Below, piece by piece: positions 36,139-44,071 of a DNA stretch of 54,430 bases (its first letter is position 1; each line of letters starts with the position of its first letter). The stretch comes from Lentisphaeria bacterium (lineage in GTDB: Bacteria > Verrucomicrobiota > Lentisphaeria > Victivallales > Victivallaceae). Where the stretch lies: positions 1-54,430 of the forward strand of contig JAFSTC010000106.1 in assembly GCA_017450705.1 (NCBI GenBank), given 5' to 3'. The notes under the pieces were generated by a model. The model did no database searches. It saw nothing but the letters and a program-made list of their open reading frames with translations, and was not told the origin of the DNA. The position numbers and the translations under genes were made by a program.

Positions 36139-36166
36139 TGCAATATCAACCGGTTGATGTATATTA
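36139..36166 (+). promoter_or_regulatory. Promoter of the lacI-type gene
   Basis: TTGCAA at 36139-36144, 16-bp spacer, TATATT at 36161-36166, 32 bp before the start codon. The spacer contains a perfect palindrome. Confidence 0.65.
36146..36159. promoter_or_regulatory. LacI-family operator
   Basis: ATCAACCGGTTGAT is a perfect 14-bp palindrome with the central CpG expected for LacI/GalR-family sites. It fills the spacer between the -35 and -10 boxes, so binding would block RNA polymerase: autoregulation by the gene that follows is the simplest reading. No second copy was seen near the downstream genes. Confidence 0.65.
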
Positions 36167-36198
36167 GCACCGGACCGGAATGGGGGAAGCGGGGAACG

Positions 36199-37254
36199 AT
36201 GGAATATCATACGAAAAGACTGACCATGCAGAATATCGCCGACCTGGCGGGCGTCGACAAGGCGATCGTATCCAAAGTGGTCAACAACGCCCAGATGATC
36301 CCCGCCAGCCGCGAAAAGGTCGAGCGTGTCCGGGAGATCATCCGCAAGTATCACTACACGCCGCTGAGTTCGGCCCAGTCGCTGGCGACGAAATGCACCC
36401 GGCAGATCGCTTTTCTGCTGTCCGACACGAGCGAAGCCCTGTTCGGCAATCCGGCGTTTTCCCTCATGCTGACCGGAGCCGTCCGGGCATGTCAGGAACA
36501 CCGTTACCAGTGTCAGGCGGATATCTGCGACTTCATGAACATCCATGATTTCATCGTTCCGGAAAATCTCCGGAGCCGCAGCATCGACGGCTGTATTCTC
36601 GCCGGCGCGCTGCATGACGAGGCGCTGGAGAAGATCGCCGAGATCCGGATGCCCGTCGTCGTTCTCGGCGGCCGGCGCATCCGTCAGCAGGTGCCCATCA
36701 TCAGCCGCGACAGTCTCAAAGAAAACGGGATCTTTCTGGATTATGCGCTGAAGCACGGCCATACCCGGATCTGGATCGCCAGCAAGAGAGCCAACACGGA
36801 ACACGATTTCGACATTCTGCAAAGGGAGCGGCCGCAATTCCATATCCGTCTGCTGGACGGTCCGCACCGGGACGAGATCGTTTACGCCTGCCACTGGGCA
36901 AAATGTTTTCTTGCAATGCCCCGGACGGAACGTCCGACGCTGATCTTCGGCGCCGATCAGTTCTGCTGCGTCATGGCGCGCGAGCTGGCCCGGAACGGTG
37001 TCCGCTGCCCGGAAGAGATCAGTTTCGTCTCTTTCAGCAATACGGAAATGGCGGCGTGCTACAATCCGGCCCTGACCGTATATGCGGAAAATCATTTCGA
37101 CGTGGGACACCGCGGCGCGAAAGTGCTGTTCGAAATACTGGAGAAAAACCTCTCCCCGGAGGAAGCTGTCCGTTTGGCGAACCGCGAGGTCCCGGTCAGC
37201 ACGCTCATCGAGCGGGAATCCGTCAGCGATCTGGCACAATGCCGTCAAAAATAA
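36199..37254 (+). CDS. LacI/GalR-family transcriptional regulator
   Basis: The 351-residue protein has the N-terminal helix-turn-helix and hinge ([20 protein letters not shown] at about residues 9-28, then [17 protein letters not shown]). A periplasmic-binding-protein-like effector domain follows, with [44 protein letters not shown] and [26 protein letters not shown] replaces the more usual ND-x-x-A. The ATG at 36199 has GGGGAAGCGGGGAA upstream; a longer frame starting inside the promoter is rejected. It probably controls the following pseudopilin and glycosidase genes. Confidence 0.88.
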   Translation: MEYHTKRLTMQNIADLAGVDKAIVSKVVNNAQMIPASREKVERVREIIRKYHYTPLSSAQSLATKCTRQIAFLLSDTSEALFGNPAFSLMLTGAVRACQEHRYQCQADICDFMNIHDFIVPENLRSRSIDGCILAGALHDEALEKIAEIRMPVVVLGGRRIRQQVPIISRDSLKENGIFLDYALKHGHTRIWIASKRANTEHDFDILQRERPQFHIRLLDGPHRDEIVYACHWAKCFLAMPRTERPTLIFGADQFCCVMARELARNGVRCPEEISFVSFSNTEMAACYNPALTVYAENHFDVGHRGAKVLFEILEKNLSPEEAVRLANREVPVSTLIERESVSDLAQCRQK

Positions 37255-37286
37255 AAAGCAGTTTCAACATGGAAAGGAAGGAAGTC

Positions 37287-38024
37287 ATGAAATCGTTTTC
37301 AGCAACCCGGAGCAAATACAGTTTCACACTTATCGAACTTCTTGTCGTTATCGCCATCATCGCGATACTGGCGAGCATGCTGATGCCCGCGCTGCAGCAA
37401 GCCAGGGAGGCCGGCAGAACCAGATCATGCACCAACCTGATGAAACAATTTCAGCTCCTTTCTCTGCACTATTCCGATGACAACGACGGATGGTATGCCG
37501 GAGGAAAATGGCGCAGAGAATTGTGGCCGTATATCAGTTCGATAAAATATGACGGCAATTATTCAACGGTCTCAAAACATAAGTTGTACCGCTGCCCGAC
37601 AATGCCGAGCCTGACGACGGCAGGAAAAGACATCAATCTGACCTATTGCATAGCGTCCTGTTCTTATGATGCCGGACTTGCTTGCTTCGGCTACGCACAA
37701 AAGGTTGATGGTGAATGGACCAGAAAAGTCAAGAGTTCCGTTGTGAAAACGCCCTCTCAAAAAGGTTATGCAGCCGAGTGGTGTAATCCCATATCGGATT
37801 ATGTTGTCGGCTGGGGAGAAGAGGCTGCCGGCAACAATCTGATTCTTTGGCTGCCGCATGGCGAAAAAGGAAATCTCTCGTTTCTCGACGGGCATGTGGA
37901 AACCGGAGATTTCAAACAGGGAACGTATAGCATAGAAACCAATTCTCGTATACCGCGCCGTCAATTCTCGACATATCCAGCGTATTATCTTTTCCGTGCC
38001 GATCGGAATGAATCATGGCGATAA
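37287..38024 (+). CDS. Type II secretion-type pseudopilin with H-X9-DG motif
   Basis: The 245-residue protein has a prepilin leader and helix: [20 protein letters not shown] with cleavage before Phe and Glu at +5, followed by [18 protein letters not shown]. The rest is a small globular domain with several Cys, ending [19 protein letters not shown] (H-X9-DG). Proteins of this kind are found in large numbers in Lentisphaerota and Planctomycetota next to glycosidase genes; the function is not established. The start at 37287 follows GGAAGGAAG; an ATG at 37269 is also in frame. It is 32 bp after lacI and 20 bp before the large glycosidase. Confidence 0.82.
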   Translation: MKSFSATRSKYSFTLIELLVVIAIIAILASMLMPALQQAREAGRTRSCTNLMKQFQLLSLHYSDDNDGWYAGGKWRRELWPYISSIKYDGNYSTVSKHKLYRCPTMPSLTTAGKDINLTYCIASCSYDAGLACFGYAQKVDGEWTRKVKSSVVKTPSQKGYAAEWCNPISDYVVGWGEEAAGNNLILWLPHGEKGNLSFLDGHVETGDFKQGTYSIETNSRIPRRQFSTYPAYYLFRADRNESWR

Positions 38025-38044
38025 CAAGACGTAACGAGTCGATA

Positions 38045-41000
38045 ATGAACGGGAAACGAGTTATTGCCGGGTTGCTTGCCGTCGGCGTGTTCAGCATGCT
38101 CCCGGGTGTCGCGGCGGCGGAAATGCCCGGTCAGATCTCAAAACGGCTGATGGCAAATTACCGTTCCATGATGGATCGGGATATCCTGGTTTCGCCGATC
38201 CCCAAATATCTGAATTTTTATCGGAAGCCGGTGAAGCTGGATCAGCTTGTTCTGGTCGTTCCGAAAAGAACAGAGTATACGGCTCTGGCTGTCGATGAAC
38301 TCAATTCGAGGATCCATGAATTTGGGGGGACTCCGCTGAAGGTCAGTCCGAAAATCGTGAACGGGAAATTTAATCTGATCCTTGACTCGACCTTCCTGAA
38401 AGGAGAGCCGGTTCAGGGATACCGTCTGATCCGGGAGAAACAGGGCTTGCGTCTTGCCGGTGCGGACCGCCTCGGTTTTCTGTATGCTTCAGTAACGACC
38501 CGCGGACTTTTCGGCAAAAATAAAAACGATGTGATCTTCCATGCCGCAGAAGTCAGAGACTGGCCGGATATTCCGACCCGTCGTGTCAATGGAACGGAAC
38601 GTACTGAATACCGGGAACTCTACCGTGAAGATCCCAAACGATCGTTCGAGGCATCCGTTCCGTGGATCAAAAATCTGTTCCGTTACAAAGTAAACGGCAT
38701 GGGAACCCACACCTATACCCCTTTCCAGGACTGTTTTTCACCATTCCGGACGGCTCCGGAGGTTCCGCCGAAATATCAGAAAAGTATTTCCGAAATCAAT
38801 GCTTACGCGGATAATTTCGAGATCAAACGTTCCGTGACCTTATCCATCAAACTGGGCACGAAGGCTCAGAACGGGAATAACCCGGAAGTCAAGAATCTGA
38901 TGTTTGTCCCATGGCACAATTACTATTTTTCGTGGGGCCGTCCCGATCTGCAGACCATTGCCGCGCAGAAGATGCTTAACTATGCAAAAGCATCCAGAAT
39001 GAACCGTCTGACCCTGCATCCGGTCGACGGCGGCGGTGCTCTTGACCCCGAATTATGGAGTGAACGCGATCCTGCTTCCCGGAAAATGTATCCGAAGGAG
39101 TCTGACCGGGCAAAAGCCGATGCCGCACAGTTTATCCTGTATCAGAAAGTTTTTGCAGGCAGCGGGATCGAATTGCTCTGGTGTCCGTATCCGTATTTCG
39201 GGGAGTTTTTCACGGAAGAAGGGGTGGCAAAATGGCTGGATGTAAAAAAAGATTCGCCTCTGGTAAAGAAATATTTGGAACAGAACCGGCGATGGGCGCG
39301 TGATCTCCACAAATATCTCCCGCCGGAAGCAGAACTCAGCATACGGGAAGGAACCAAAGAAGATCTGAAAGCCTTTGCCGATCTCTTCCCCGGCCGCAAA
39401 TTCAGACTCTACAACGAAGTGAGCCGGACAAACGGGAATATCGACGATCATCCGCTGCTTTCCCCGTATGTTGCGGCCATCCAGACCTTTGCACCGTATG
39501 TGACCGAAGTCGGCAGAAGCAACGATCCGCGGTATTACGAACCCTTTATTCCGATTACCGCGGAATATATGTGGAACGTCTATGCTCCGCATCATACCGA
39601 TTTCAAGAAGAAACTGGATGACGATCCCGGCAGACTGCCGTTTCTGGCCGAATACACCTGTGCGGCGACTTGGGGTCCGGTGATCGGGAAAATCGTCGCG
39701 CCTGCATTTATGACGGGATTGAGTATGGAATATCTCGTGCGTCCGGCCGCGCTTGACAAATATCTGGGGATCCGGGACCCGCTGGGACCCTGTGAACAGG
39801 CACGCAGGAAACTTTATACTGCCATCGAGGTTTTTGACCGGGCTCAGGAAAAACTGGATGAAGCCGGCGGGTTCAAAAAATACGGGCTCGTTTATCCCGC
39901 GCCGCAGGTGTTCAACCAGTACCGGATCATGTTCTACGGCGCACGCATCTTTGTGGACGGCAGATATGCCAGACTCCGCATGATGAAGGAGATCAAGGCC
40001 GGCAGCATGGCAAAGGTTTCCGCCATCGCACAAGAGGCCGTCGCGTCTTTGCGGAAGAGCGAGGCGGCATTCAATCAACTGGTGTGTCGTTATAAAGCCG
40101 ATGATCTGCTGATGCCGCTGGATAAGATCACCCATACCGTCTACCATTGGAATCAGGCCATGCGTCCGAATGCCGCTGAAGAGATCAAAGGCATTCAGGA
40201 GCTGGACAAGCAGAAGCAGAAAATATTCGCCGAGTCGAATGTCCCGGCATGGGTCCAGCAGCTCTTCAAGAGCTCTCTTCCGTACAGCCGGACAAAGGCT
40301 CCGATCACCTTGGACGGTAAACTTTTCGAGCCCGTTTGGAAGAAGGCTGTCCCGGTTGAACATTTCGTGAACAGTGCAGTCGTCCGCCTGGCAAATGTCC
40401 CGATCCGGGTCCGGATACTCTATGATGCCGACAAGCTTTATGTCGCCGGGACCGCAGAACGTCCCGGATTGCAAAACTACAAGGAGACCAAGGTTTACGG
40501 CGGCGAATCCTTCCAGATATTTCTACCGTGCAAAGACGGCGCCACCCGGCAGCTGATCATTTTCCCGTGCGGCAAAATGCTCTCCCATATCGGGACGTTC
40601 CATTCCTCCGACGGAAAGCCGAAACTGGTCATGGCGGAAACATCGGCACAATGCAAAACAATTGTTACTCCGAAGCAGTGGAGCTTTGAAGCCGCCATTC
40701 CGTTCGCGGAACTGGGCGGCAAACAGGAGAAGGCTTTGTTTGCATACGAAATGGCTCCTGCAAAAGGAGAACTGCCCGGAATATATTATTCGACCGCTAT
40801 TGTAAATGGCGGCTCCTTCTTCAATCAGAAGTATTTCCGCAAGCTGGCACATCCGAGACTTCCTGTCAATGCGGCGCAGTGTGTCCGCATCTGCTTTGCA
40901 GAACCTGTCAGAATGGAAAACACCCTGCATGCAAGCGGAACGGGGACTGTGATCGAGTTCAAGCCGCTCATCGAGTGCATGCGCCCGGTCAAGGATCTGA

Positions 41001-41848
41001 AAGTCCGGGCTGAGATACTGGATGAAAAAGGCGGACATATCAAAAAGTTGCCGGTGACTTCACAAGCCTTCGTTCCCGCTCTGTGCACGCCCGAAAAGAT
41101 CAGCCTGATGACAGATACCATTCAGAAGGCTGTGGTTATCAGATTTACTTCGGAATACGTTCTTGATGGAGAAAAATATACCTCGTCCGCTCACTTTCCG
41201 GTCGGCAGGATCAATGCGGTTGATTTTCAGAGGATCTGCGGTGCCGGCGGAGAGGGACTTTCCTTTATGGCGTGGTATCCGCGGCACATTGAGCTGAAAC
41301 GGGGTGTCCTTGAATTTGAAATGAAAATTTCCCAACCGCAAATACAGCCGCGGGCGATATTCCATCTCGCGAGTGTCAACAAGCGCTCCCCCGGAACAGC
41401 CAACAACAATTCTGTTCACGCATGCCTCTACGGGGGGTACCTCGGTTTTGCCGTGTGGAACAAACATTATGTCAGACGCAGTATCGGAGTATCTTTGAAG
41501 ACCGGAAAATGGAACAAGATCCGTGTCGAATGGAAAGCGGGGGAAAAGAATTGCGATATTGCGATCACGGAAAATGACAAAAAACACACGGTTCCGGCAT
41601 CCGACAAACAGCTGAAAAAAGAGATGGCAGATGCTTTTACCGAAACCGAGTTTCTGCAGTTCAATGCGCTGAATACCGGTTATGAACCGGCATACGTTCA
41701 GTTGAAAAACATTGTTTTTAACGGTGAAAAAATTGAACTGAAGGACCTGTATGCCGGAAGCGCGGCCTCGTGTCAGAAAGTCTTCCCGGCGGCGATCCAG
41801 TGTTGTAAAGCCGTCCTTCCTGAAAACGGTACGGTCCACCCCAGGTGA
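38045..41848 (+). CDS. Large secreted glycosidase-like protein
   Basis: The 1267-residue protein starts with a signal peptide (MNGKRVIAGLLAVGVFSMLP, cleavage after AAA). Residues ~50-150 resemble the GH20b/GH67N-type accessory domain: VLVVPKRTEYTALAVDELNS, GYRLIREKQGLRLAGADRLG, then LYASVTTRGLF. A presumed TIM barrel follows to about 590. Residues ~750-935 look like a CBM9-type domain (APITLDGKLFEPVWKKAVPV, ILYDADKLYVAGTAE), and ~1058-1240 like a LamG-type beta-sandwich. I could not name the catalytic residues or GH family. ATG 38045 is chosen because the signal peptide starts there; ATG 38015 in frame overlaps the pseudopilin gene. GC content is lower than in the GH3 gene. Confidence 0.72.
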   Translation: MNGKRVIAGLLAVGVFSMLPGVAAAEMPGQISKRLMANYRSMMDRDILVSPIPKYLNFYRKPVKLDQLVLVVPKRTEYTALAVDELNSRIHEFGGTPLKVSPKIVNGKFNLILDSTFLKGEPVQGYRLIREKQGLRLAGADRLGFLYASVTTRGLFGKNKNDVIFHAAEVRDWPDIPTRRVNGTERTEYRELYREDPKRSFEASVPWIKNLFRYKVNGMGTHTYTPFQDCFSPFRTAPEVPPKYQKSISEINAYADNFEIKRSVTLSIKLGTKAQNGNNPEVKNLMFVPWHNYYFSWGRPDLQTIAAQKMLNYAKASRMNRLTLHPVDGGGALDPELWSERDPASRKMYPKESDRAKADAAQFILYQKVFAGSGIELLWCPYPYFGEFFTEEGVAKWLDVKKDSPLVKKYLEQNRRWARDLHKYLPPEAELSIREGTKEDLKAFADLFPGRKFRLYNEVSRTNGNIDDHPLLSPYVAAIQTFAPYVTEVGRSNDPRYYEPFIPITAEYMWNVYAPHHTDFKKKLDDDPGRLPFLAEYTCAATWGPVIGKIVAPAFMTGLSMEYLVRPAALDKYLGIRDPLGPCEQARRKLYTAIEVFDRAQEKLDEAGGFKKYGLVYPAPQVFNQYRIMFYGARIFVDGRYARLRMMKEIKAGSMAKVSAIAQEAVASLRKSEAAFNQLVCRYKADDLLMPLDKITHTVYHWNQAMRPNAAEEIKGIQELDKQKQKIFAESNVPAWVQQLFKSSLPYSRTKAPITLDGKLFEPVWKKAVPVEHFVNSAVVRLANVPIRVRILYDADKLYVAGTAERPGLQNYKETKVYGGESFQIFLPCKDGATRQLIIFPCGKMLSHIGTFHSSDGKPKLVMAETSAQCKTIVTPKQWSFEAAIPFAELGGKQEKALFAYEMAPAKGELPGIYYSTAIVNGGSFFNQKYFRKLAHPRLPVNAAQCVRICFAEPVRMENTLHASGTGTVIEFKPLIECMRPVKDLKVRAEILDEKGGHIKKLPVTSQAFVPALCTPEKISLMTDTIQKAVVIRFTSEYVLDGEKYTSSAHFPVGRINAVDFQRICGAGGEGLSFMAWYPRHIELKRGVLEFEMKISQPQIQPRAIFHLASVNKRSPGTANNNSVHACLYGGYLGFAVWNKHYVRRSIGVSLKTGKWNKIRVEWKAGEKNCDIAITENDKKHTVPASDKQLKKEMADAFTETEFLQFNALNTGYEPAYVQLKNIVFNGEKIELKDLYAGSAASCQKVFPAAIQCCKAVLPENGTVHPR

Positions 41849-41864
41849 TTTCACAAGGAGAAAA

Positions 41865-41960
41865 ATGAAATCTGCCGCTGTCGTGTTTTCGTCACTGCCA
41901 GCGGTCCCTGTCTTTGCGGAAGAACTCATGCCTGATGATTTTCGAAAATTCAAAGTATAA
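41865..41960 (+). pseudogene. Truncated signal-peptide remnant
   Basis: A good ribosome binding site (AAGGAG) and ATG start a 31-residue peptide, MKSAAVVFSSLPAVPVFA-EELMPDDFRKF, that is a secretion signal followed by only about a dozen mature residues and a stop. It lies between two glycosidase genes. It looks like the start of a secreted protein whose body has been deleted; a genuine short secreted peptide is possible. Confidence 0.4.
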
Positions 41961-41995
41961 GGAATGGAATTCATAACGGAAAGAAAACATTTCAA

Positions 41996-43843
41996 ATGCA
42001 GACATGGGAGATCGACAACGGTATATTGAACGTGCGGCTTTCCGGCGACGGCTCAACGCTGCGTATCCAGGGAAAAAACGGGTCCTGGGAATGCGAAAAT
42101 TTCATCCGGGCGGTCTATGGGAACATGGTCCGGCTGGACCTTCTGAAATACGGAAGGGCGGAAATCACAAAGCAAAACGGGGCACTCCGGATCCATATCG
42201 GTGAGGTGGTCTGGTATGCCCGCTTCCCCGGACACGGATACCTGAAGCCGGATCCGGCGCCGGAAATTTCTTTCGATTTTCGTATCGAACTGGACGGGGA
42301 TGAGGTGCTTTTCATCACCTGTCCGCCGCAGGGGCTGGACGACGAGCCCATGGAAATCACGTTCCCGGTTTCGCCTTTGCGCTGGGATCCGGCAAAACCG
42401 GGGGGACTCTGCGGTGCGTTCTTCAATCTCGGCACCCTTTACCAATATCCCTCGAGCAGACCCCTGAACATGGATTACGGCACCATCCTGCCGGTGGCCG
42501 GGTTTTTCCGTCCGGACGGCGGCATCGGAATCCGAACCGCCGATCTTTACGACTACCGGATCAAACTCGCCAGCGACGGAACGGCCGCTTCGGGCGGCAT
42601 CGTCTTTGATTTCAACCGGGGAAAAAGCGAATATATGCGCACCGTCAGGATGAAGTTCTTCCCTGCGGGTTCCAATTATGTCGATCTGGCCAGGTGGCAC
42701 CGGGAAAGCGTCCGGCGGGAAAACCGTTTCCGCTCGCTGACGGAAAAAATCGCCGCCGATCCCGAAGTGGGAAAACTGGCCGGGTCGGTGATCTGGAAAC
42801 ACAACGTTTTCGCCAAAGCGGTGCCCGCCGGGGTGCGGAAGGATTATTCCCTTTATGTCCTGAGCCTTGCCGCCGCGGAAGCGGAAGGGAGACCGGGCAA
42901 CTGGAGTGCAAAGGAAGTTTTCGACACCGCCTATGCCGCCGGTTTCGACCGGGTATGCATTCTCAACACCGGCTGGAACAACAAAGGCTTCGACAGCGGT
43001 TATCCCACCCGCTTCCCGATGAACCCGGAACGCGGCACGGAGGAGGACTTTCAAAACGCCGCCGCTTATGGGAGAAGCCTTTCGCCGGACTACATCTTTT
43101 CCGTCCATGACAACTACCGGGACGTTTACCCCAATTCTCCGGAGTTCACCTTCGACGAGGTCATGATCGACCGAAACGGCGGCAGGATCATGGGCGGCAT
43201 CTGGCGGGGAGGCAGATGTTATCTCGAATGCGGGAAATGCACCCTGAAATACGCCGAACGGGATTTGCCGAAAACAGCCGCCATGCTGGGACGCGGCGCC
43301 ATTTATCTGGATGTCCAGGGCTGCGTTGATTTGAGAAACTGCTTCCATCCGGATCATCCCGGCGCCAAACGCGATGACGCCCAATGGCGGCTGGAAACGT
43401 TCCGGATCGCCAAAAAATACTTCGGCGCGGTCGCGACCGAAGGCGCACCCCACGAATTCGCCGTTCCGTATATCGATCTGGGGGCATATCCCCCCATCGG
43501 CGCCGCCGTCGGCAACAGGAAAGCGATTCCGTTTTTCCAGCTGGTCTATCACGATTCGGTTTACAATTTCTGCGGGCAGGGCGTTTCCGGCGTCCACGGT
43601 CCGGAATACATCGGCCGGGTCGCCCTCTACGGCATGCTCCCGTGGGACTTCAGCAGACAGTCGCTGCGCATATCCAAAGAACTCCGCAGTGCGTTCACGG
43701 CCGAAATGCTCCTGCATGAATTCTGCGGCGGCGAAGTGGAGCATACCGTGTTTTCCGACGGAACGGAAGTCTTCGCGAACTTCGGAAACCGGGAAGCGAT
43801 GGGAGTCGCGCCGGGAGATTTCCGGATCGTGAAACGTTCCTGA
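41996..43843 (+). CDS. TIM-barrel glycoside hydrolase, DUF5696/GH101-like
   Basis: The 615-residue protein has no signal peptide and begins MQTWEIDNGILNVRLSGDG. An N-terminal beta-sandwich (about 1-235, including GGLCGAFFNLGTLYQYP) is followed by a TIM barrel: VIWKHNVFAK, AGFDRVCILNTGWNNKGFDSG, IFSVHDNYRDVYP, then GAIYLDVQGCVDLRNC (an Asp at the end of a strand, possible nucleophile) and VATEGAPHEFAVPY (possible acid/base Glu). The layout resembles DUF5696 proteins and the GH101/GH129 alpha-N-acetylgalactosaminidase clan. Substrate unknown; cytoplasmic action is likely. It belongs by position to the lacI unit, after the remnant gene. Confidence 0.65.
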   Translation: MQTWEIDNGILNVRLSGDGSTLRIQGKNGSWECENFIRAVYGNMVRLDLLKYGRAEITKQNGALRIHIGEVVWYARFPGHGYLKPDPAPEISFDFRIELDGDEVLFITCPPQGLDDEPMEITFPVSPLRWDPAKPGGLCGAFFNLGTLYQYPSSRPLNMDYGTILPVAGFFRPDGGIGIRTADLYDYRIKLASDGTAASGGIVFDFNRGKSEYMRTVRMKFFPAGSNYVDLARWHRESVRRENRFRSLTEKIAADPEVGKLAGSVIWKHNVFAKAVPAGVRKDYSLYVLSLAAAEAEGRPGNWSAKEVFDTAYAAGFDRVCILNTGWNNKGFDSGYPTRFPMNPERGTEEDFQNAAAYGRSLSPDYIFSVHDNYRDVYPNSPEFTFDEVMIDRNGGRIMGGIWRGGRCYLECGKCTLKYAERDLPKTAAMLGRGAIYLDVQGCVDLRNCFHPDHPGAKRDDAQWRLETFRIAKKYFGAVATEGAPHEFAVPYIDLGAYPPIGAAVGNRKAIPFFQLVYHDSVYNFCGQGVSGVHGPEYIGRVALYGMLPWDFSRQSLRISKELRSAFTAEMLLHEFCGGEVEHTVFSDGTEVFANFGNREAMGVAPGDFRIVKRS

Positions 43844-43932
43844 GTATTTCCTCCGCGGAAGCACGTATTCCGTCCGGTATGGATTATATTTGCACCTCCC
43901 GGCGAAACAAGAGAAATACGATCCCTTTGCGT

Positions 43933-43960
43933 TTGCTTTTCGAACCGGGCGGATTATATT
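43933..43960 (+). promoter_or_regulatory. Promoter of the GH3 gene
   Basis: TTGCTT at 43933-43938, 16-bp spacer, TATATT at 43955-43960. A second GGATTATATT at 43881-43890 has no matching -35. The predicted start near 43967 is followed within 30 nt by a terminator hairpin. Confidence 0.55.
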
Positions 43961-43993
43961 AACCCGGGAGTTCGCTCTCCTCACGGACAGGCG

Positions 43994-44021
43994 GGCGGGG
44001 GCAAAATACCCCGCCTTTTTT
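43994..44021 (+). terminator. Terminator hairpin in the GH3 leader
   Basis: A 7-bp stem (GGCGGGG / CCCCGCC) with an 8-nt loop is followed by six T residues. It lies downstream of the GH3 promoter and upstream of the GH3 start, so it is either an attenuator or the late terminator of the preceding gene (150 bp past its stop). Confidence 0.65.
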
Positions 44022-44071
44022 GAAAAGGGATGGGGGGCCCGGGCCTGAATGGAAAAAAGGAGATTTTCCGC

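Larger units (their letters stand above)
35903..36198. other. Intergenic region between glycan locus and LacI unit
   Basis: No gene is apparent in 35903-36138. It is GC-rich until about 36100, then turns AT-rich at the lacI promoter and operator. I saw no clear terminator for the glycan locus. Confidence 0.4.
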
